NCBI GenBank assembly: GCA_037893225.1 | Contig: JAZGUH010000626.1 | Coordinates: forward strand, 310,001 to 374,000 | From: Hippasteria phrygiana | Taxonomy: Eukaryota; Echinodermata; Asteroidea; Valvatida; Goniasteridae | DNA length: 64,000 nt | Reading direction: 5' to 3' | Part shown: positions 49,728-63,832 of the stretch, piece after piece | Layout: each line of letters opens with the position of its first letter | Numbering within the stretch: position 1 is the first letter of the stretch | Translations under genes and position numbers: made by a program | The notes under the pieces: model-generated | Databases searched by the model: none | Told to the model about the DNA's origin: nothing | Seen by the model: the letters and a program-made list of their open reading frames with translations, nothing else

Positions 49728-50421
49728 TCATACCCTAGGGAATTTGACAGGCATGGAGCAATAAATAGACGGTAACATGTACACAGATGTTGGCCGGAAA
49801 GAAAATAAACATTGCGAGGTTTGAATTTTCTCCACAAGTTTTAACTCTAAGAAGCCGCCGATAATTGCAACATGTAGCGCCAGATCTAAGCTATCCATAC
49901 ATGTCAAAATTACTGAATTTGGTTGATATTTCATGCAATTATGAATGAGTAAAGCAAGTCCATACCCCAGGGAATTTGACATGCATGGAGCAATAAATAA
50001 GAGGTAATCTGCACACAGATGGTGGCCGGGAAGAAAATAAACATTGCGAGGTTTGAATTTTCTCCACAAGTGTTAACTCTAAGAAGCCGCCGATAATTGC
50101 AACATGTAGCGCCAGATCTAAGCTATCCATACATGTCAAAATTACTGAATTTGGTTTATATTTCATGCAATTATGAATGAGTAAAGCAAGTCATACCCCA
50201 GGGAATTTGACAGGCATGGAGCAATAAATAGACGGTAACATGTACACAGATGTTGGCCGGAAAGAAAATAAACTTTGCGAGGTTTGAATTTTCTCCACAA
50301 GTTTTAACTCTAAGAAGCCGCCGATAATTGCAACATGTAGCGCCAGATCTAAGCTATCCATACATGTCAAAATTACTGTATTTGGTTTATATTTCATGCA
50401 ATTATGAATGAGTAAAGCAAG
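49728..50421. repeat. j-g-h* units re-entering the earlier HOR family
   Basis: Units at 49,728 j, 49,959 g (232 bp) and 50,191 h* are of the same types as 38,638-39,331 and 40,718-41,411. The 10-unit HOR domain on the left is thus inserted, in order, between two stretches of the j-g-h* family. Confidence 0.9.
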
Positions 50422-53400
50422 TCATACCCTAGGGAATTTGACAGGCATGGAGCAATAAATAGACGGTAACATGTACACAGATGTTGGCCGGAAAGAAAAT
50501 AAACATTGCGAGGTTTGAATTTTCTCCACAAGTGTTAACTCTAAGAAGACGCCGATAATTGCAACATGTAGCGCCAGATCTAAGCTATCCATACATGTCA
50601 AAATTACTGTATTTGGTTTATATTTCATGCAATTATGAATGAGTAAAGCAAGTCATACCCTAGGGAATTTGACAGGCATGGAGCAATAAATAGACGGTAA
50701 CATGTACACAGATGTTGGCCGGAAAGAAAATAAACATTGCGAGCTTTGAATTTTCTCCACAAGTTTTAACTCTAAGAAGCCGCCGATAATTGCAACATGT
50801 AGCGCCAGATCTAAGCTATCCATACATGTCAAAATTACTGTATTTGGTTTATATTTCATGCAATTATGAATGAGTAAAGCAAGTCATACCCTAGGGAATT
50901 TGACAGGCATGGAGCAATAAATAGACGGTAACATGTACACAGATGTTGGCCGGAAAGAAAATAAACATTGCGAGGTTTGAATTTTCTCCACAAGTGTTAA
51001 CTCTAAGAAGACGCCGATAATTGCAACATGTAGCGCCAGATCTAAGCTATCCATACATGTCAAAATTACTGTATTTGGTTTATATTTCATGCAATTATGA
51101 ATGAGTAAAGCAAGTCATACCCTAGGGAATTTGACAGGCATGGAGCAATAAATAGACGGTAACATGTACACAGATGTTGGCCGGAAAGAAAATAAACATT
51201 GCGAGGTTTGAATTTTCTCCACAAGTTTTAACTCTAAGAAGCCGCCGATAATTGCAACATGTAGCGCCAGATCTAAGCTATCCATACATGTCAAAATTAC
51301 TGAATTTGGTTTATATTTCATGCAATTATGAATGAGTAAAGCAAGTCATACCCCAGGGAATTTGACAGGCATGGAGCAATAAATAGACGGTAACATGTAC
51401 ACAGATGTTGGCCGGAAAGAAAATATACATTGCGAGGTTTGAATTTTCTCCACAAGTTTTAACTCTAGGAAGCCGCCGATGATTGCAACATGTAGCGCCA
51501 GATGTAAGCTATCCATACATGTCAAAATTACTGAATTTGGTTTATATTTCATGCAATTATGAATGAGTAAAGCAAGTCATACCCCAGGGAATTTGACAGG
51601 CATGGAGCAATAAATAGAAGGTAATATGCACACAGATGTTGGCCGGAAAGAAAATAAACATTGCGAGGTTTGAATTTTCTCCACAAGTGTTAACTCTAAG
51701 AAGCCGCCGATAATTGCAACATGTAGCGCCAGATCTAAGCTATCCATACATGTCAAAATTACTGAATTTGGTTTATATTTCATGCAATTATGAATGAGTA
51801 AAGCAAGTCATACCCCAGGGAATTTGACAGGCATGGAGCAATAAATAGACGGTAACATGTACACAGATGTTGGCCGGAAAGAAAATAAACATTGCGAGCT
51901 TTGAATTTTCTCCACAAGTTTTAACTCTAAGAAGCCGCCGATAATTGCAACATGTAGCGCCAGATCTAAGCTATCCATACATGTCAAAATTACTGTATTT
52001 GGTTTATATTTCATGCAATTATGAATGAGTAAAGCAAGTCATACCCTAGGGAATTTGACAGGCATGGAGCAATAAATAGACGGTAACATGTACACAGATG
52101 TTGGCCGGAAAGAAAATAAACATTGCGAGGTTTGAATTTTCTCCACAAGTGTTAACTCTAAGAAGACGCCGATAATTGCAACATGTAGCGCCAGATCTAA
52201 GCTATCCATACATGTCAAAATTACTGTATTTGGTTTATATTTCATGCAATTATGAATGAGTAAAGCAAGTCATACCCTAGGGAATTTGACAGGCATGGAG
52301 CAATAAATAGACGGTAACATGTACACAGATGTTGGCCGGAAAGAAAATAAACATTGCGAGCTTTGAATTTTCTCCACAAGTTTTAACTCTAAGAAGCCGC
52401 CGATAATTGCAACATGTAGCGCCAGATCTAAGCTATCCATACATGTCAAAATTACTGTATTTGGTTTATATTTCATGCAATTATGAATGAGTAAAGCAAG
52501 TCATACCCTAGGGAATTTGACAGGCATGGAGCAATAAATAGACGGTAACATGTACACAGATGTTGGCCGGAAAGAAAATAAACATTGCGAGGTTTGAATT
52601 TTCTCCACAAGTGTTAACTCTAAGAAGACGCCGATAATTGCAACATGTAGCGCCAGATCTAAGCTATCCATACATGTCAAAATTACTGTATTTGGTTTAT
52701 ATTTCATGCAATTATGAATGAGTAAAGCAAGTCATACCCTAGGGAATTTGACAGGCATGGAGCAATAAATAGACGGTAACATGTACACAGATGTTGGCCG
52801 GAAAGAAAATAAACATTGCGAGGTTTGAATTTTCTCCACAAGTTTTAACTCTAAGAAGCCGCCGATAATTGCAACATGTAGCGCCAGATCTAAGCTATCC
52901 ATACATGTCAAAATTACTGAATTTGGTTTATATTTCATGCAATTATGAATGAGTAAAGCAAGTCATACCCCAGGGAATTTGACAGGCATGGAGCAATAAA
53001 TAGACGGTAACATGTACACAGATGTTGGCCGGAAAGAAAATATACATTGCGAGGTTTGAATTTTCTCCACAAGTTTTAACTCTAGGAAGCCGCCGATGAT
53101 TGCAACATGTAGCGCCAGATGTAAGCTATCCATACATGTCAAAATTACTGAATTTGGTTTATATTTCATGCAATTATGAATGAGTAAAGCAAGTCATACC
53201 CCAGGGAATTTGACAGGCATGGAGCAATAAATAGAAGGTAATATGCACACAGATGTTGGCCGGAAAGAAAATAAACATTGCGAGGTTTGAATTTTCTCCA
53301 CAAGTGTTAACTCTAAGAAGCCGCCGATAATTGCAACATGTAGCGCCAGATCTAAGCTATCCATACATGTCAAAATTACTGAATTTGGTTTATATTTCAT

Positions 53401-53655
53401 GCAATTATGAATGAGTAAAGCAAGTCATACCCCAGGGAATTTGACAGGCATGGAGCAATAAATAGACGGTAACATGTACACAGATGTTGGCCGGAAAGAA
53501 AATAAACATTGCGAGCTTTGAATTTTCTCCACAAGTTTTAACTCTAAGAAGCCGCCGATAATTGCAACATGTAGCGCCAGATCTAAGCTATCCATACATG
53601 TCAAAATTACTGTATTTGGTTTATATATAATGCAATTATGAATGAGTAAAGCAAG
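50422..53655. repeat. 7-unit HOR (1,617 bp), two copies
   Basis: Order d-c'-d-e-n^-b-c: 50,422, 50,653, 50,884, 51,115, 51,346, 51,577, 51,808, then 52,039, 52,270, 52,501, 52,732, 52,963, 53,194, 53,425. The n^ units share four rare substitutions at 51,426, 51,468, 51,481 and 51,504, with partners at 53,043, 53,085, 53,098 and 53,121 (offset 1,617). The last change removes the AGATCT site. The final c unit has two private changes at 53,627 and 53,629 that abolish the ATG of the reverse frame. Confidence 0.93.
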
Positions 53656-54117
53656 TCATACCCTAGGGAATTTGACAGGCATGGAGCAATAAATAGACGG
53701 TAACATGTACACAGATGTTGGCCGGAAAGAAAATAAACATTGCGAGGTTTGAATTTTCTCCACAAGTGTTAACTCTAAGAAGACGCCGATAATTGCAACA
53801 TGTAGCGCCAGATCTAAGCTATCCATACATGTCAAAATTACTGAATTTGGTTTATATTTCATGCAATTATGAATGAGTAAAGAAAGTCATACCCCAGGGA
53901 ATTTGACAGGCATGGAGCAATAAATAGACGGTAACATGTACACAGATGTTGGCCGGAAAGAAAATAAACATTGCGAGGTTTGAATTTTCTCCACAAGTTT
54001 TAACTCTAAGAAGCCGCCGATAATTGCAACATGTAGCGCCAGATCTAAGCTATCCATACATGTCAAAATTACTGAATTTGGTTTATATTTCATGCAATTA
54101 TGAATGAGTAAAGCAAG
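53656..54117. repeat. Two linker units between HOR domains
   Basis: Units at 53,656 (a-like with G23) and 53,887 (n, preceded by AAAGAAAGTC). They separate the 7-unit HOR from the 8-unit HOR that follows. Confidence 0.85.
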
Positions 54118-57100
54118 TCATACCCTAGGGAATTTGACAGGCATGGAGCAATAAATAGACGGTAACATGTACACAGATGTTGGCCGGAAAGAAAATAAAC
54201 ATTGCGAGGTTTGAATTTTCTCCACAAGTTTTAACTCTAAGAAGCCGCCGATAATTGCAACATGTAGCGCCAGATCTAAGCTATCCATACATGTCAAAAT
54301 TACTGAATTTGGTTGATATTTCATGCAATTATGAATGAGTAAAGCAAGTCCATACCCCAGGGAATTTGACATGCATGGAGCAATAAATAAGAGGTAATCT
54401 GCACACAGATGGTGGCCGGGAAGAAAATAAACATTGCGAGGTTTGAATTTTCTCCACAAGTGTTAACTCTAAGAAGCCGCCGATAATTGCAACATGTAGC
54501 GCCAGATCTAAGCTATCCATACATGTCAAACTTACTGAATTTGGTTTATATTTCATGCAATTATGAATGAGTAAAGCAAGTCATACCCCAGGGAATTTGA
54601 CAGGCATGGAGCAATAAATAGACGGTAACATGTACACAGATGTTGGCCGGAAAGAAAATAAACTTTGCGAGGTTTGAATTTTCTCCACAAGTTTTAACTC
54701 TAAGAAGCCGCCGATAATTGCAACATGTAGCGCCAGATCTAAGCTATCCATACATGTCAAAATTACTGTATTTGGTTTATATTTCATGCAATTATGAATG
54801 AGTAAAGCAAGTCATACCCTAGGGAATTTGACAGGCATGGAGCAATAAATATACGGTAACATGTACACAGATGTTGGCCGGAAAGAAAATAAACATTGCG
54901 AGGTTTGAATTTTCTCCACAAGTGTTAACTCTAAGAAGACGCCGATAATTGCAACATGTAGCGCCAGATCTAAGCTATCCATACATGTCAAAATTACTGT
55001 ATTTGGTTTATATTTCATGCCATTATGAATGAGTAAAGCAAGTCATACCCTAGGGAATTTGACAGGCATGGAGCAATAAATAGACGGTAACATGTACACA
55101 GATGTTGGCCGGAAAGAAAATAAACATTGCGAGCTTTGAATTTTCTCCACAAGTTTTAACTCTAAGAAGCCGCCGATAATTGCAACATGTAGCGCCAGAT
55201 CTAAGCTATCCATACATGTCAAAATTACTGTATTTGGTTTATATTTCATGCAATTATGAATGAGTAAAGCAAGTCATACCCTAGGGAATTTGACAGGCAT
55301 GGAGCAATAAATAGACGGTAACATGTACACAGATGTTGGCCGGAAAGAAAATAAACATTGCGAGGTTTGAATTTTCTCCACAAGTGTTAACTCTAAGAAG
55401 ACGCCGATAATTGCAACATGTAGCGCCAGATCTAAGCTATCCATACATGTCAAAATTACTGTATTTGGTTTATATTTCATGCAATTATGAATGAGTAAAG
55501 CAAGTCATACCCTAGGGAATTTGACAGGCATGGAGCAATAAATAGACGGTAACATGTACACAGATGTTGGCCGGAAAGAAAATAAACATTGCGAGGTTTG
55601 AATTTTCTCCACAAGTTTTAACTCTAAGAAGCCGCCGATAATTGCAACATGTAGCGCCAGATCTAAGCTATCCATACATGTCAAAATTACTGAATTTGGT
55701 TTATATTTCATGCAATTATGAATGAGTAAAGCAAGTCATACCCTAGGGAATTTGACAGGCATGGAGCAATAAATAGACGGTAACATGTACACAGATGTTG
55801 GCCGGAAAGAAAATAAACATTGCGAGGTTTGAATTTTCTCCACAAGTTTTAACTCTAAGAAGCCGCCGATAATTGCAACATGTAGCGCCAGATCTAAGCT
55901 ATCCATACATGTCAAAATTACTGAATTTGGTTTATATTTCATGCAATTATGAATGAGTAAAGCAAGTCATACCCTAGGGAATTTGACAGGCATGGAGCAA
56001 TAAATAGACGGTAACATGTACACAGATGTTGGCCGGAAAGAAAATAAACATTGCGAGGTTTGAATTTTCTCCACAAGTTTTAACTCTAAGAAGCCGCCGA
56101 TAATTGCAACATGTAGCGCCAGATCTAAGCTATCCATACATGTCAAAATTACTGAATTTGGTTGATATTTCATGCAATTATGAATGAGTAAAGCAAGTCC
56201 ATACCCCAGGGAATTTGACATGCATGGAGCAATAAATAAGAGGTAATCTGCACACAGATGGTGGCCGGGAAGAAAATAAACATTGCGAGGTTTGAATTTT
56301 CTCCACAAGTGTTAACTCTAAGAAGCCGCCGATAATTGCAACATGTAGCGCCAGATCTAAGCTATCCATACATGTCAAACTTACTGAATTTGGTATATAT
56401 TTCATGCAATTATGAATGAGTAAAGCAAGTCATACCCCAGGGAATTTGACAGGCATGGAGCAATAAATAGACGGTAACATGTACACAGATGTTGGCCGGA
56501 AAGAAAATAAACTTTGCGAGGTTTGAATTTTCTCCACAAGTTTTAACTCTAAGAAGCCGCCGATAATTGCAACATGTAGCGCCAGATCTAAGCTATCCAT
56601 ACATGTCAAAATTACTGTATTTGGTTTATATTTCATGCAATTATGAATGAGTAAAGCAAGTCATACCCTAGGGAATTTGACAGGCATGGAGCAATAAATA
56701 TACGGTAACATGTACACAGATGTTGGCCGGAAAGAAAATAAACATTGCGAGGTTTGAATTTTCTCCACAAGTGTTAACTCTAAGAAGACGCCGATAATTG
56801 CAACATGTAGCGCCAGATCTAAGCTATCCATACATGTCAAAATTACTGTATTTGGTTTATATTTCATGCAATTATGAATGAGTAAAGCAAGTCATACCCT
56901 AGGGAATTTGACAGGCATGGAGCAATAAATAGACGGTAACATGTACACAGATGTTGGCCGGAAAGAAAATAAACATTGCGAGCTTTGAATTTTCTCCACA
57001 AGTTTTAACTCTAAGAAGCCGCCGATAATTGCAACATGTAGCGCCAGATCTAAGCTATCCATACATGTCAAAATTACTGTATTTGGTTTATATTTCATGC

Positions 57101-57815
57101 AATTATGAATGAGTAAAGCAAGTCATACCCTAGGGAATTTGACAGGCATGGAGCAATAAATAGACGGTAACATGTACACAGATGTTGGCCGGAAAGAAAA
57201 TAAACATTGCGAGGTTTGAATTTTCTCCACAAGTGTTAACTCTAAGAAGACGCCGATAATTGCAACATGTAGCGCCAGATCTAAGCTATCCATACATGTC
57301 AAAATTACTGTATTTGGTTTATATTTCATGCAATTATGAATGAGTAAAGCAAGTCATACCCTAGGGAATTTGACAGGCATGGAGCAATAAATAGACGGTA
57401 ACATGTACACAGATGTTGGCCGGAAAGAAAATAAACATTGCGAGGTTTGAATTTTCTCCACAAGTTTTAACTCTAAGAAGTCGCCGATAATTGCAACATG
57501 TAGCGCCAGATCTAAGCTATCCATACATGTCAAAATTACTGAATTTGGTTTATATTTCATGCAATTATGAATGAGTAAAGCAAGTCATACCCCAGGGAAT
57601 TTGACAGGCATGGAGCAATAAATAGACGGTAACATGTACACAGATGTTGGCCGGAAAGAAAATAAACATTGCGAGGTTTGAATTTTCTCCACAAGTTTTA
57701 ACTCTAAGAAGCCGCCGATAATTGCAACATGTAGCGCCAGATCTAAGCTATCCATACATGTCAAAATTACTGAATTTGGTTTATATTTCATGCAATTATG
57801 AATGAGTAAAGCAAG
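54118..57815. repeat. 8-unit HOR (1,849 bp), two copies
   Basis: Order j-g-h*-d-c'-d-e-(e or n): 54,118, 54,349, 54,581, 54,812, 55,043, 55,274, 55,505, 55,736, then 55,967, 56,198, 56,430, 56,661, 56,892, 57,123, 57,354, 57,585. Shared markers are AAACTTACTG in g (C at 54,531 and 56,380, offset 1,849) and AATATACGG in the first d. The copies differ at the last unit (T9 in 55,736, C9 in 57,585) and by private changes such as GAAGTCGCC near 57,481. Confidence 0.93.
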
Positions 57816-58278
57816 TCATACCCTAGGGAATTTGACAGGCATGGAGCAATAAATAGACGGTAACATGTACACAGATGTTGGCCGGAAAGAAAATAAACAT
57901 TGCGAGGTTTGAATTTTCTCCACAAGTTTTAACTCTAAGAAGCCGCCGATAATTGCAACATGTAGCGCCAGATCTAAGCTATCCATACATGTCAAAATTA
58001 CTGAATTTGGTTGATATTTCATGCAATTATGAATGAGTAAAGCAAGTCCATACCCCAGGGAATTTGACATGCATGGAGCAATAAATAAGAGGTAATCTGC
58101 ACACAGATGGTGGCCGGGAAGAAAATAAACATTGCGAGGTTTGAATTTTCTCCACAAGTGTTAACTCTAAGAAGCCGCCGATAATTGCAACATGTAGCGC
58201 CAGATCTAAGCTATCCATACATGTCAAAATTACTGAATTTGGTTTATATTTCATGCAATTATGAATGAGTAAAGCAAG
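57816..58278. repeat. j-g pair leading into the terminal domain
   Basis: Units at 57,816 j and 58,047 g begin a third copy of the 8-unit HOR, which stops after g, where r units take over at 58,279. Confidence 0.87.
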
Positions 58279-60130
58279 TCCATACCCAAGGGAATTTGAC
58301 AGGCATGGAGCAATAAATAAAAGATAATCTGCACACAGATGTTGGCCGGAAAGAAAATAAACATTGCGAGGTTTGAATTTTCTCCACAAGTTTTAACTCT
58401 AAGAAGCCGCCGATAATTGCAACATGTAGCGCCAGATCTAAGCTATCCATACATGTCAAAATTACTGAATTTGGTTGATATTTCATGCAATTATGAATGA
58501 GTAAAGCAAGTCCATACCCCAGGGAATTTGACATGCATGGAGCAATAAATAAGAGGTAATCTGCACACAGATGGTGGCCGGGAAGAAAATAAACATTGCG
58601 AGGTTTGAATTTTCTCCACAAGTGTTAACTCTAAGAAGCCGCCGATAATTGCAACATGTAGCGCCAGATCTAAGCTATCCATACATGTCAAAATTACTGA
58701 ATTTGGTTTATATTTCATGCAATTATGAATGAGTAAAGCAAGTCATACCCCAGGGAATTTGACAGGCATGGAGCAATAAATAGACGGTAACATGTACACA
58801 GATGTTGGCCGGAAAGAAAATAAACATTGCGAGGTTTGAATTTTCTCCACAAGTTTTAACTCTAAGAAGCCGCCGATAATTGCAACATGTAGCGCCAGAT
58901 CTAAGCTATCCATACATGTCAAAATTACTGTATTTGGTTTATATTTCATGCAATTATGAATGAGTAAAGCAAGTCATACCCTAGGGAATTTGACAGGCAT
59001 GGAGCAATAAATAGACGGTAACATGTACACAGATGTTGGCCGGAAAGAAAATAAACATTGCGAGGTTTGAATTTTCTCCACAAGTGTTAACTCTAAGAAG
59101 ACGCCGATAATTGCAACATGTAGCGCCAGATCTAAGCTATCCATACATGTCAAAATTACTGAATTTGGTTTATATTTCATGCAATTATGAATGAGTAAAG
59201 CAAGTCCATACCCAAGGGAATTTGACAGGCATGGAGCAATAAATAAAAGATAATCTGCACACAGATGTTGGCCGGAAAGAAAATAAACATTGCGAGGTTT
59301 GAATTTTCTCCACAAGTTTTAACTCTAAGAAGCCGCCGATAATTGCAACATGTAGCGCCAGATCTAAGCTATCCATACATGTCAAAATTACTGAATTTGG
59401 TTGATATTTCATGCAATTATGAATGAGTAAAGCAAGTCCATACCCCAGGGAATTTGACATGCATGGAGCAATAAATAAGAGGTAATCTGCACACAGATGG
59501 TGGCCGGGAAGAAAATAAACATTGCGAGGTTTGAATTTTCTCCACAAGTGTTAACTCTAAGAAGCCGCCGATAATTGCAACATGTAGCGCCAGATCTAAG
59601 CTATCCATACATGTCAAAATTACTGAATTTGGTTTATATTTCATGCAATTATGAATGAGTAAAGCAAGTCATACCCCAGGGAATTTGACAGGCATGGAGC
59701 AATAAATAGACGGTAACATGTACACAGATGTTGGCCGGAAAGAAAATAAACATTGCGAGGTTTGAATTTTCTCCACAAGTTTTAACTCTAAGAAGCCGCC
59801 GATAATTGCAACATGTAGCGCCAGATCTAAGCTATCCATACATGTCAAAATTACTGTATTTGGTTTATATTTCATGCAATTATGAATGAGTAAAGCAAGT
59901 CATACCCTAGGGAATTTGACAGGCATGGAGCAATAAATAGACGGTAACATGTACACAGATGTTGGCCGGAAAGAAAATAAACATTGCGAGGTTTGAATTT
60001 TCTCCACAAGTGTTAACTCTAAGAAGACGCCGATAATTGCAACATGTAGCGCCAGATCTAAGCTATCCATACATGTCAAAATTACTGTATTTGGTTTATA
60101 TTTCATGCAATTATGAATGAGTAAAGCAAG
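58279..60130. repeat. 4-unit r-g-h-d HOR (926 bp), two copies
   Basis: Units at 58,279 r, 58,511 g, 58,743 h, 58,974 d-like (A189), then 59,205 r, 59,437 g, 59,669 h, 59,900 d (T189). r and g are both 232 bp, giving 926 bp per copy. Type r (CCATACCCAAGGG, G23, AAAAGATAATC) is not seen before 58,279. Confidence 0.92.
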
Positions 60131-61516
60131 TCATACCCTAGGGAATTTGACAGGCATGGAGCAATAAATAGACGGTAACATGTACACAGATGTTGGCCGG
60201 AAAGAAAATAAACATTGCGAGGTTTGAATTTTCTCCACAAGTTTTAACTCTAAGAAGCCGCCGATAATTGCAACATGTAGCGCCAGATCTAAGCTATCCA
60301 TACATGTCAAAATTACTGAATTTGGTTTATATTTCATGCAATTATGAATGAGTAAAGCAAGTCATACCCCAGGGAATTTGACAGGCATGGAGCAATAAAT
60401 AGACGGTAACATGTACACAGATGTTGGCCGGAAAGAAAATAAACATTGCGAGGTTTGAATTTTCTCCACAAGTTTTAACTCTAAGAAGCCGCCGATAGTT
60501 GCAACATGTAGCGCCAGATCTAAGCTATCCATACATGTCAAAATTACTGTATTTGGTTTATATTTCATGCAATTATGAATGAGTAAAGCAAGTCATACCC
60601 TAGGGAATTTGACAGGCATGGAGCAATAAATAGACGGTAACATGTACACAGATGTTGGCCGGAAAGAAAATAAACATTGCGAGGTTTGAATTTTCTCCAC
60701 AAGTGTTAACTCTAAGAAGACGCCGATAATTGCAACATGTAGCGCCAGATCTAAGCTATCCATACATGTCAAAATTACTGTATTTGGTTTATATTTCATG
60801 CAATTATGAATGAGTAAAGCAAGTCATACCCTAGGGAATTTGACAGGCATGGAGCAATAAATAGACGGTAACATGTACACAGATGTTGGCCGGAAAGAAA
60901 ATAAACATTGCGAGGTTTGAATTTTCTCCACAAGTGTTAACTCTAAGAAGCCGCCGATAATTGCAACATGTAGCGCCAGATCTAAGCTATCCATACATGT
61001 CAAAATTACTGAATTTGGTTTATATTTCATGCAATTATGAATGAGTAAAGCAAGTCATAGCCCAGGGAATTTGACAGGCATGGAGCAATAAATAGACGGT
61101 AACATGTACACAGATGTTGGCCGGAAAGAAAATAAACATTGCGAGGTTTGAATTTTCTCCACAAGTTTTAACTCTAAGAAGCCGCCGATAATTGCAACAT
61201 GTAGCGCCAGATCTAAGCTATCCATACATGTCAAAATTACTGAATTTGGTTTATATTTCATGCAATTATGAATGAGTAAAGCAAGTCATACCCTAGGGAA
61301 TTTGACAGGCATGGAGCAATAAATAGACGGTAACATGTACACAGATGTTGGCCGGAAAGAAAATAAACATTGCGAGGTTTGAATTTTCTCCACAAGTTTT
61401 AACTCTAAGAAGCCGCCGATAATTGCAACATGTAGCGCCAGATCTAAGCTATCCATACATGTCAAAATTACTGAATTTGGTTTATATTTCATGTAATTAT
61501 GAATGAGTAAAGCAAG
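60131..61516. repeat. e-h-d-e-n-j linker units
   Basis: Units at 60,131 e, 60,362 h (private GATAGTTGC), 60,593 d, 60,824 (e-like with G113), 61,055 n (private CATAGCCCAGG) and 61,286 (e or j type, ending ATGTAATTATG). They divide two stretches of the r-g HOR. Confidence 0.84.
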
Positions 61517-63832
61517 TCCATACCCAAGGGAATTTGACAGGCATGGAGCAATAAATAAAAGATAATCTGCACACAGATGTTGGCCGGAAAGAAAATAAAC
61601 ATTGCGAGGTTTGAATTTTCTCCACAAGTTTTAACTCTAAGAAGCCGCCGATAATTGCAACATGTAGCGCCAGATCTAAGCTATCCATACATGTCAAAAT
61701 TACTGAATTTGGTTGATATTTCATGCAATTATGAATGAGTAAAGCAAGTCCATACCCCAGGGAATTTGACATGCATGGAGCAATAAATAAGAGGTAATCT
61801 GCACACAGATGGTGGCCGGGAAGAAAATAAACATTGCGAGGTTTGAATTTTCTCCACAAGTGTTAACTCTAAGAAGCCGCCGATAATTGCAACATGTAGC
61901 GCCAGATCTAAGCTATCCATACATGTCAAAATTACTGAATTTGGTTTATATTTCATGCAATTATGAATGAGTAAAGCAAGTCCATACCCAAGGGAATTTG
62001 ACAGGCATGGAGCAATAAATAAAAGATAATCTGCACACAGATGTTGGCCGGAAAGAAAATAAACATTGCGAGGTTTGAATTTTCTCCACAAGTTTTAACT
62101 CTAAGAAGCCGCCGATAATTGCAACATGTAGCGCCAGATCTAAGCTATCCATACATGTCAAAATTACTGAATTTGGTTGATATTTCATGCAATTATGAAT
62201 GAGTAAAGCAAGTCCATACCCCAGGGAATTTGACATGCATGGAGCAATAAATAAGAGGTAATCTGCACACAGATGGTGGCCGGGAAGAAAATAAACATTG
62301 CGAGGTTTGAATTTTCTCCACAAGTGTTAACTCTAAGAAGCCGCCGATAATTGCAACATGTAGCGCCAGATCTAAGCTATCCATACATGTCAAAATTACT
62401 GAATTTGGTTTATATTTCATGCAATTATGAATGAGTAAAGCAAGTCATACCCCAGGGAATTTGACAGGCATGGAGCAATAAATAGACGGTAACATGTACA
62501 CAGATGTTGGCCGGAAAGAAAATAAACATTGCGAGGTTTGAATTTTCTCCACAAGTTTTAACTCTAAGAAGCCGCCGATAATTGCAACATGTAGCGCCAG
62601 ATCTAAGCTATCCATACATGTCAAAATTACTGTATTTGGTTTATATTTCATGCAATTATGAATGAGTAAAGCAAGTCATACCCTAGGGAATTTGACAGGC
62701 ATGGAGCAATAAATAGACGGTAACATGTACACAGATGTTGGCCGGAAAGAAAATAAACATTGCGAGGTTTGAATTTTCTCCACAAGTGTTAACTCTAAGA
62801 AGACGCCGATAATTGCAACATGTAGCGCCAGATCTAAGCTATCCATACATGTCAAAATTACTGAATTTGGTTTATATTTCATGCAATTATGAATGAGTAA
62901 AGCAAGTCCATACCCAAGGGAATTTGACAGGCATGGAGCAATAAATAAAAGATAATCTGCACACAGATGTTGGCCGGAAAGAAAATAAACATTGCGAGGT
63001 TTGAATTTTCTCCACAAGTTTTAACTCTAAGAAGCCGCCGATAATTGCAACATGTAGCGCCAGATCTAAGCTATCCATACATGTCAAAATTACTGAATTT
63101 GGTTGATATTTCATGCAATTATGAATGAGTAAAGCAAGTCCATACCCCAGGGAATTTGACATGCATGGAGCAATAAATAAGAGGTAATCTGCACACAGAT
63201 GGTGGCCGGGAAGAAAATAAACATTGCGAGGTTTGAATTTTCTCCACAAGTGTTAACTCTAAGAAGCCGCCGATAATTGCAACATGTAGCGCCAGATCTA
63301 AGCTATCCATACATGTCAAAATTACTGAATTTGGTTTATATTTCATGCAATTATGAATGAGTAAAGCAAGTCATACCCCAGGGAATTTGACAGGCATGGA
63401 GCAATAAATAGACGGTAACATGTACACAGATGTTGGCCGGAAAGAAAATAAACATTGCGAGGTTTGAATTTTCTCCACAAGTTTTAACTCTAAGAAGCCG
63501 CCGATAATTGCAACATGTAGCGCCAGATCTAAGCTATCCATACATGTCAAAATTACTGTATTTGGTTTATATTTCATGCAATTATGAATGAGTAAAGCAA
63601 GTCATACCCTAGGGAATTTGACAGGCATGGAGCAATAAATAGACGGTAACATGTACACAGATGTTGGCCGGAAAGAAAATAAACATTGCGAGGTTTGAAT
63701 TTTCTCCACAAGTGTTAACTCTAAGAAGACGCCGATAATTGCAACATGTAGCGCCAGATCTAAGCTATCCATACATGTCAAAATTACTGAATTTGGTTTA
63801 TATTTCATGCAATTATGAATGAGTAAAGCAAG
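61517..63832. repeat. r-g dimer and two r-g-h-d HOR copies
   Basis: 61,517 r and 61,749 g form a 464-bp dimer, immediately followed by 61,981 r, 62,213 g, 62,445 h, 62,676 d-like and 62,907 r, 63,139 g, 63,371 h, 63,602 d-like. The offset between the two 4-unit copies is exactly 926 bp, and the copies look identical. Confidence 0.92.
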
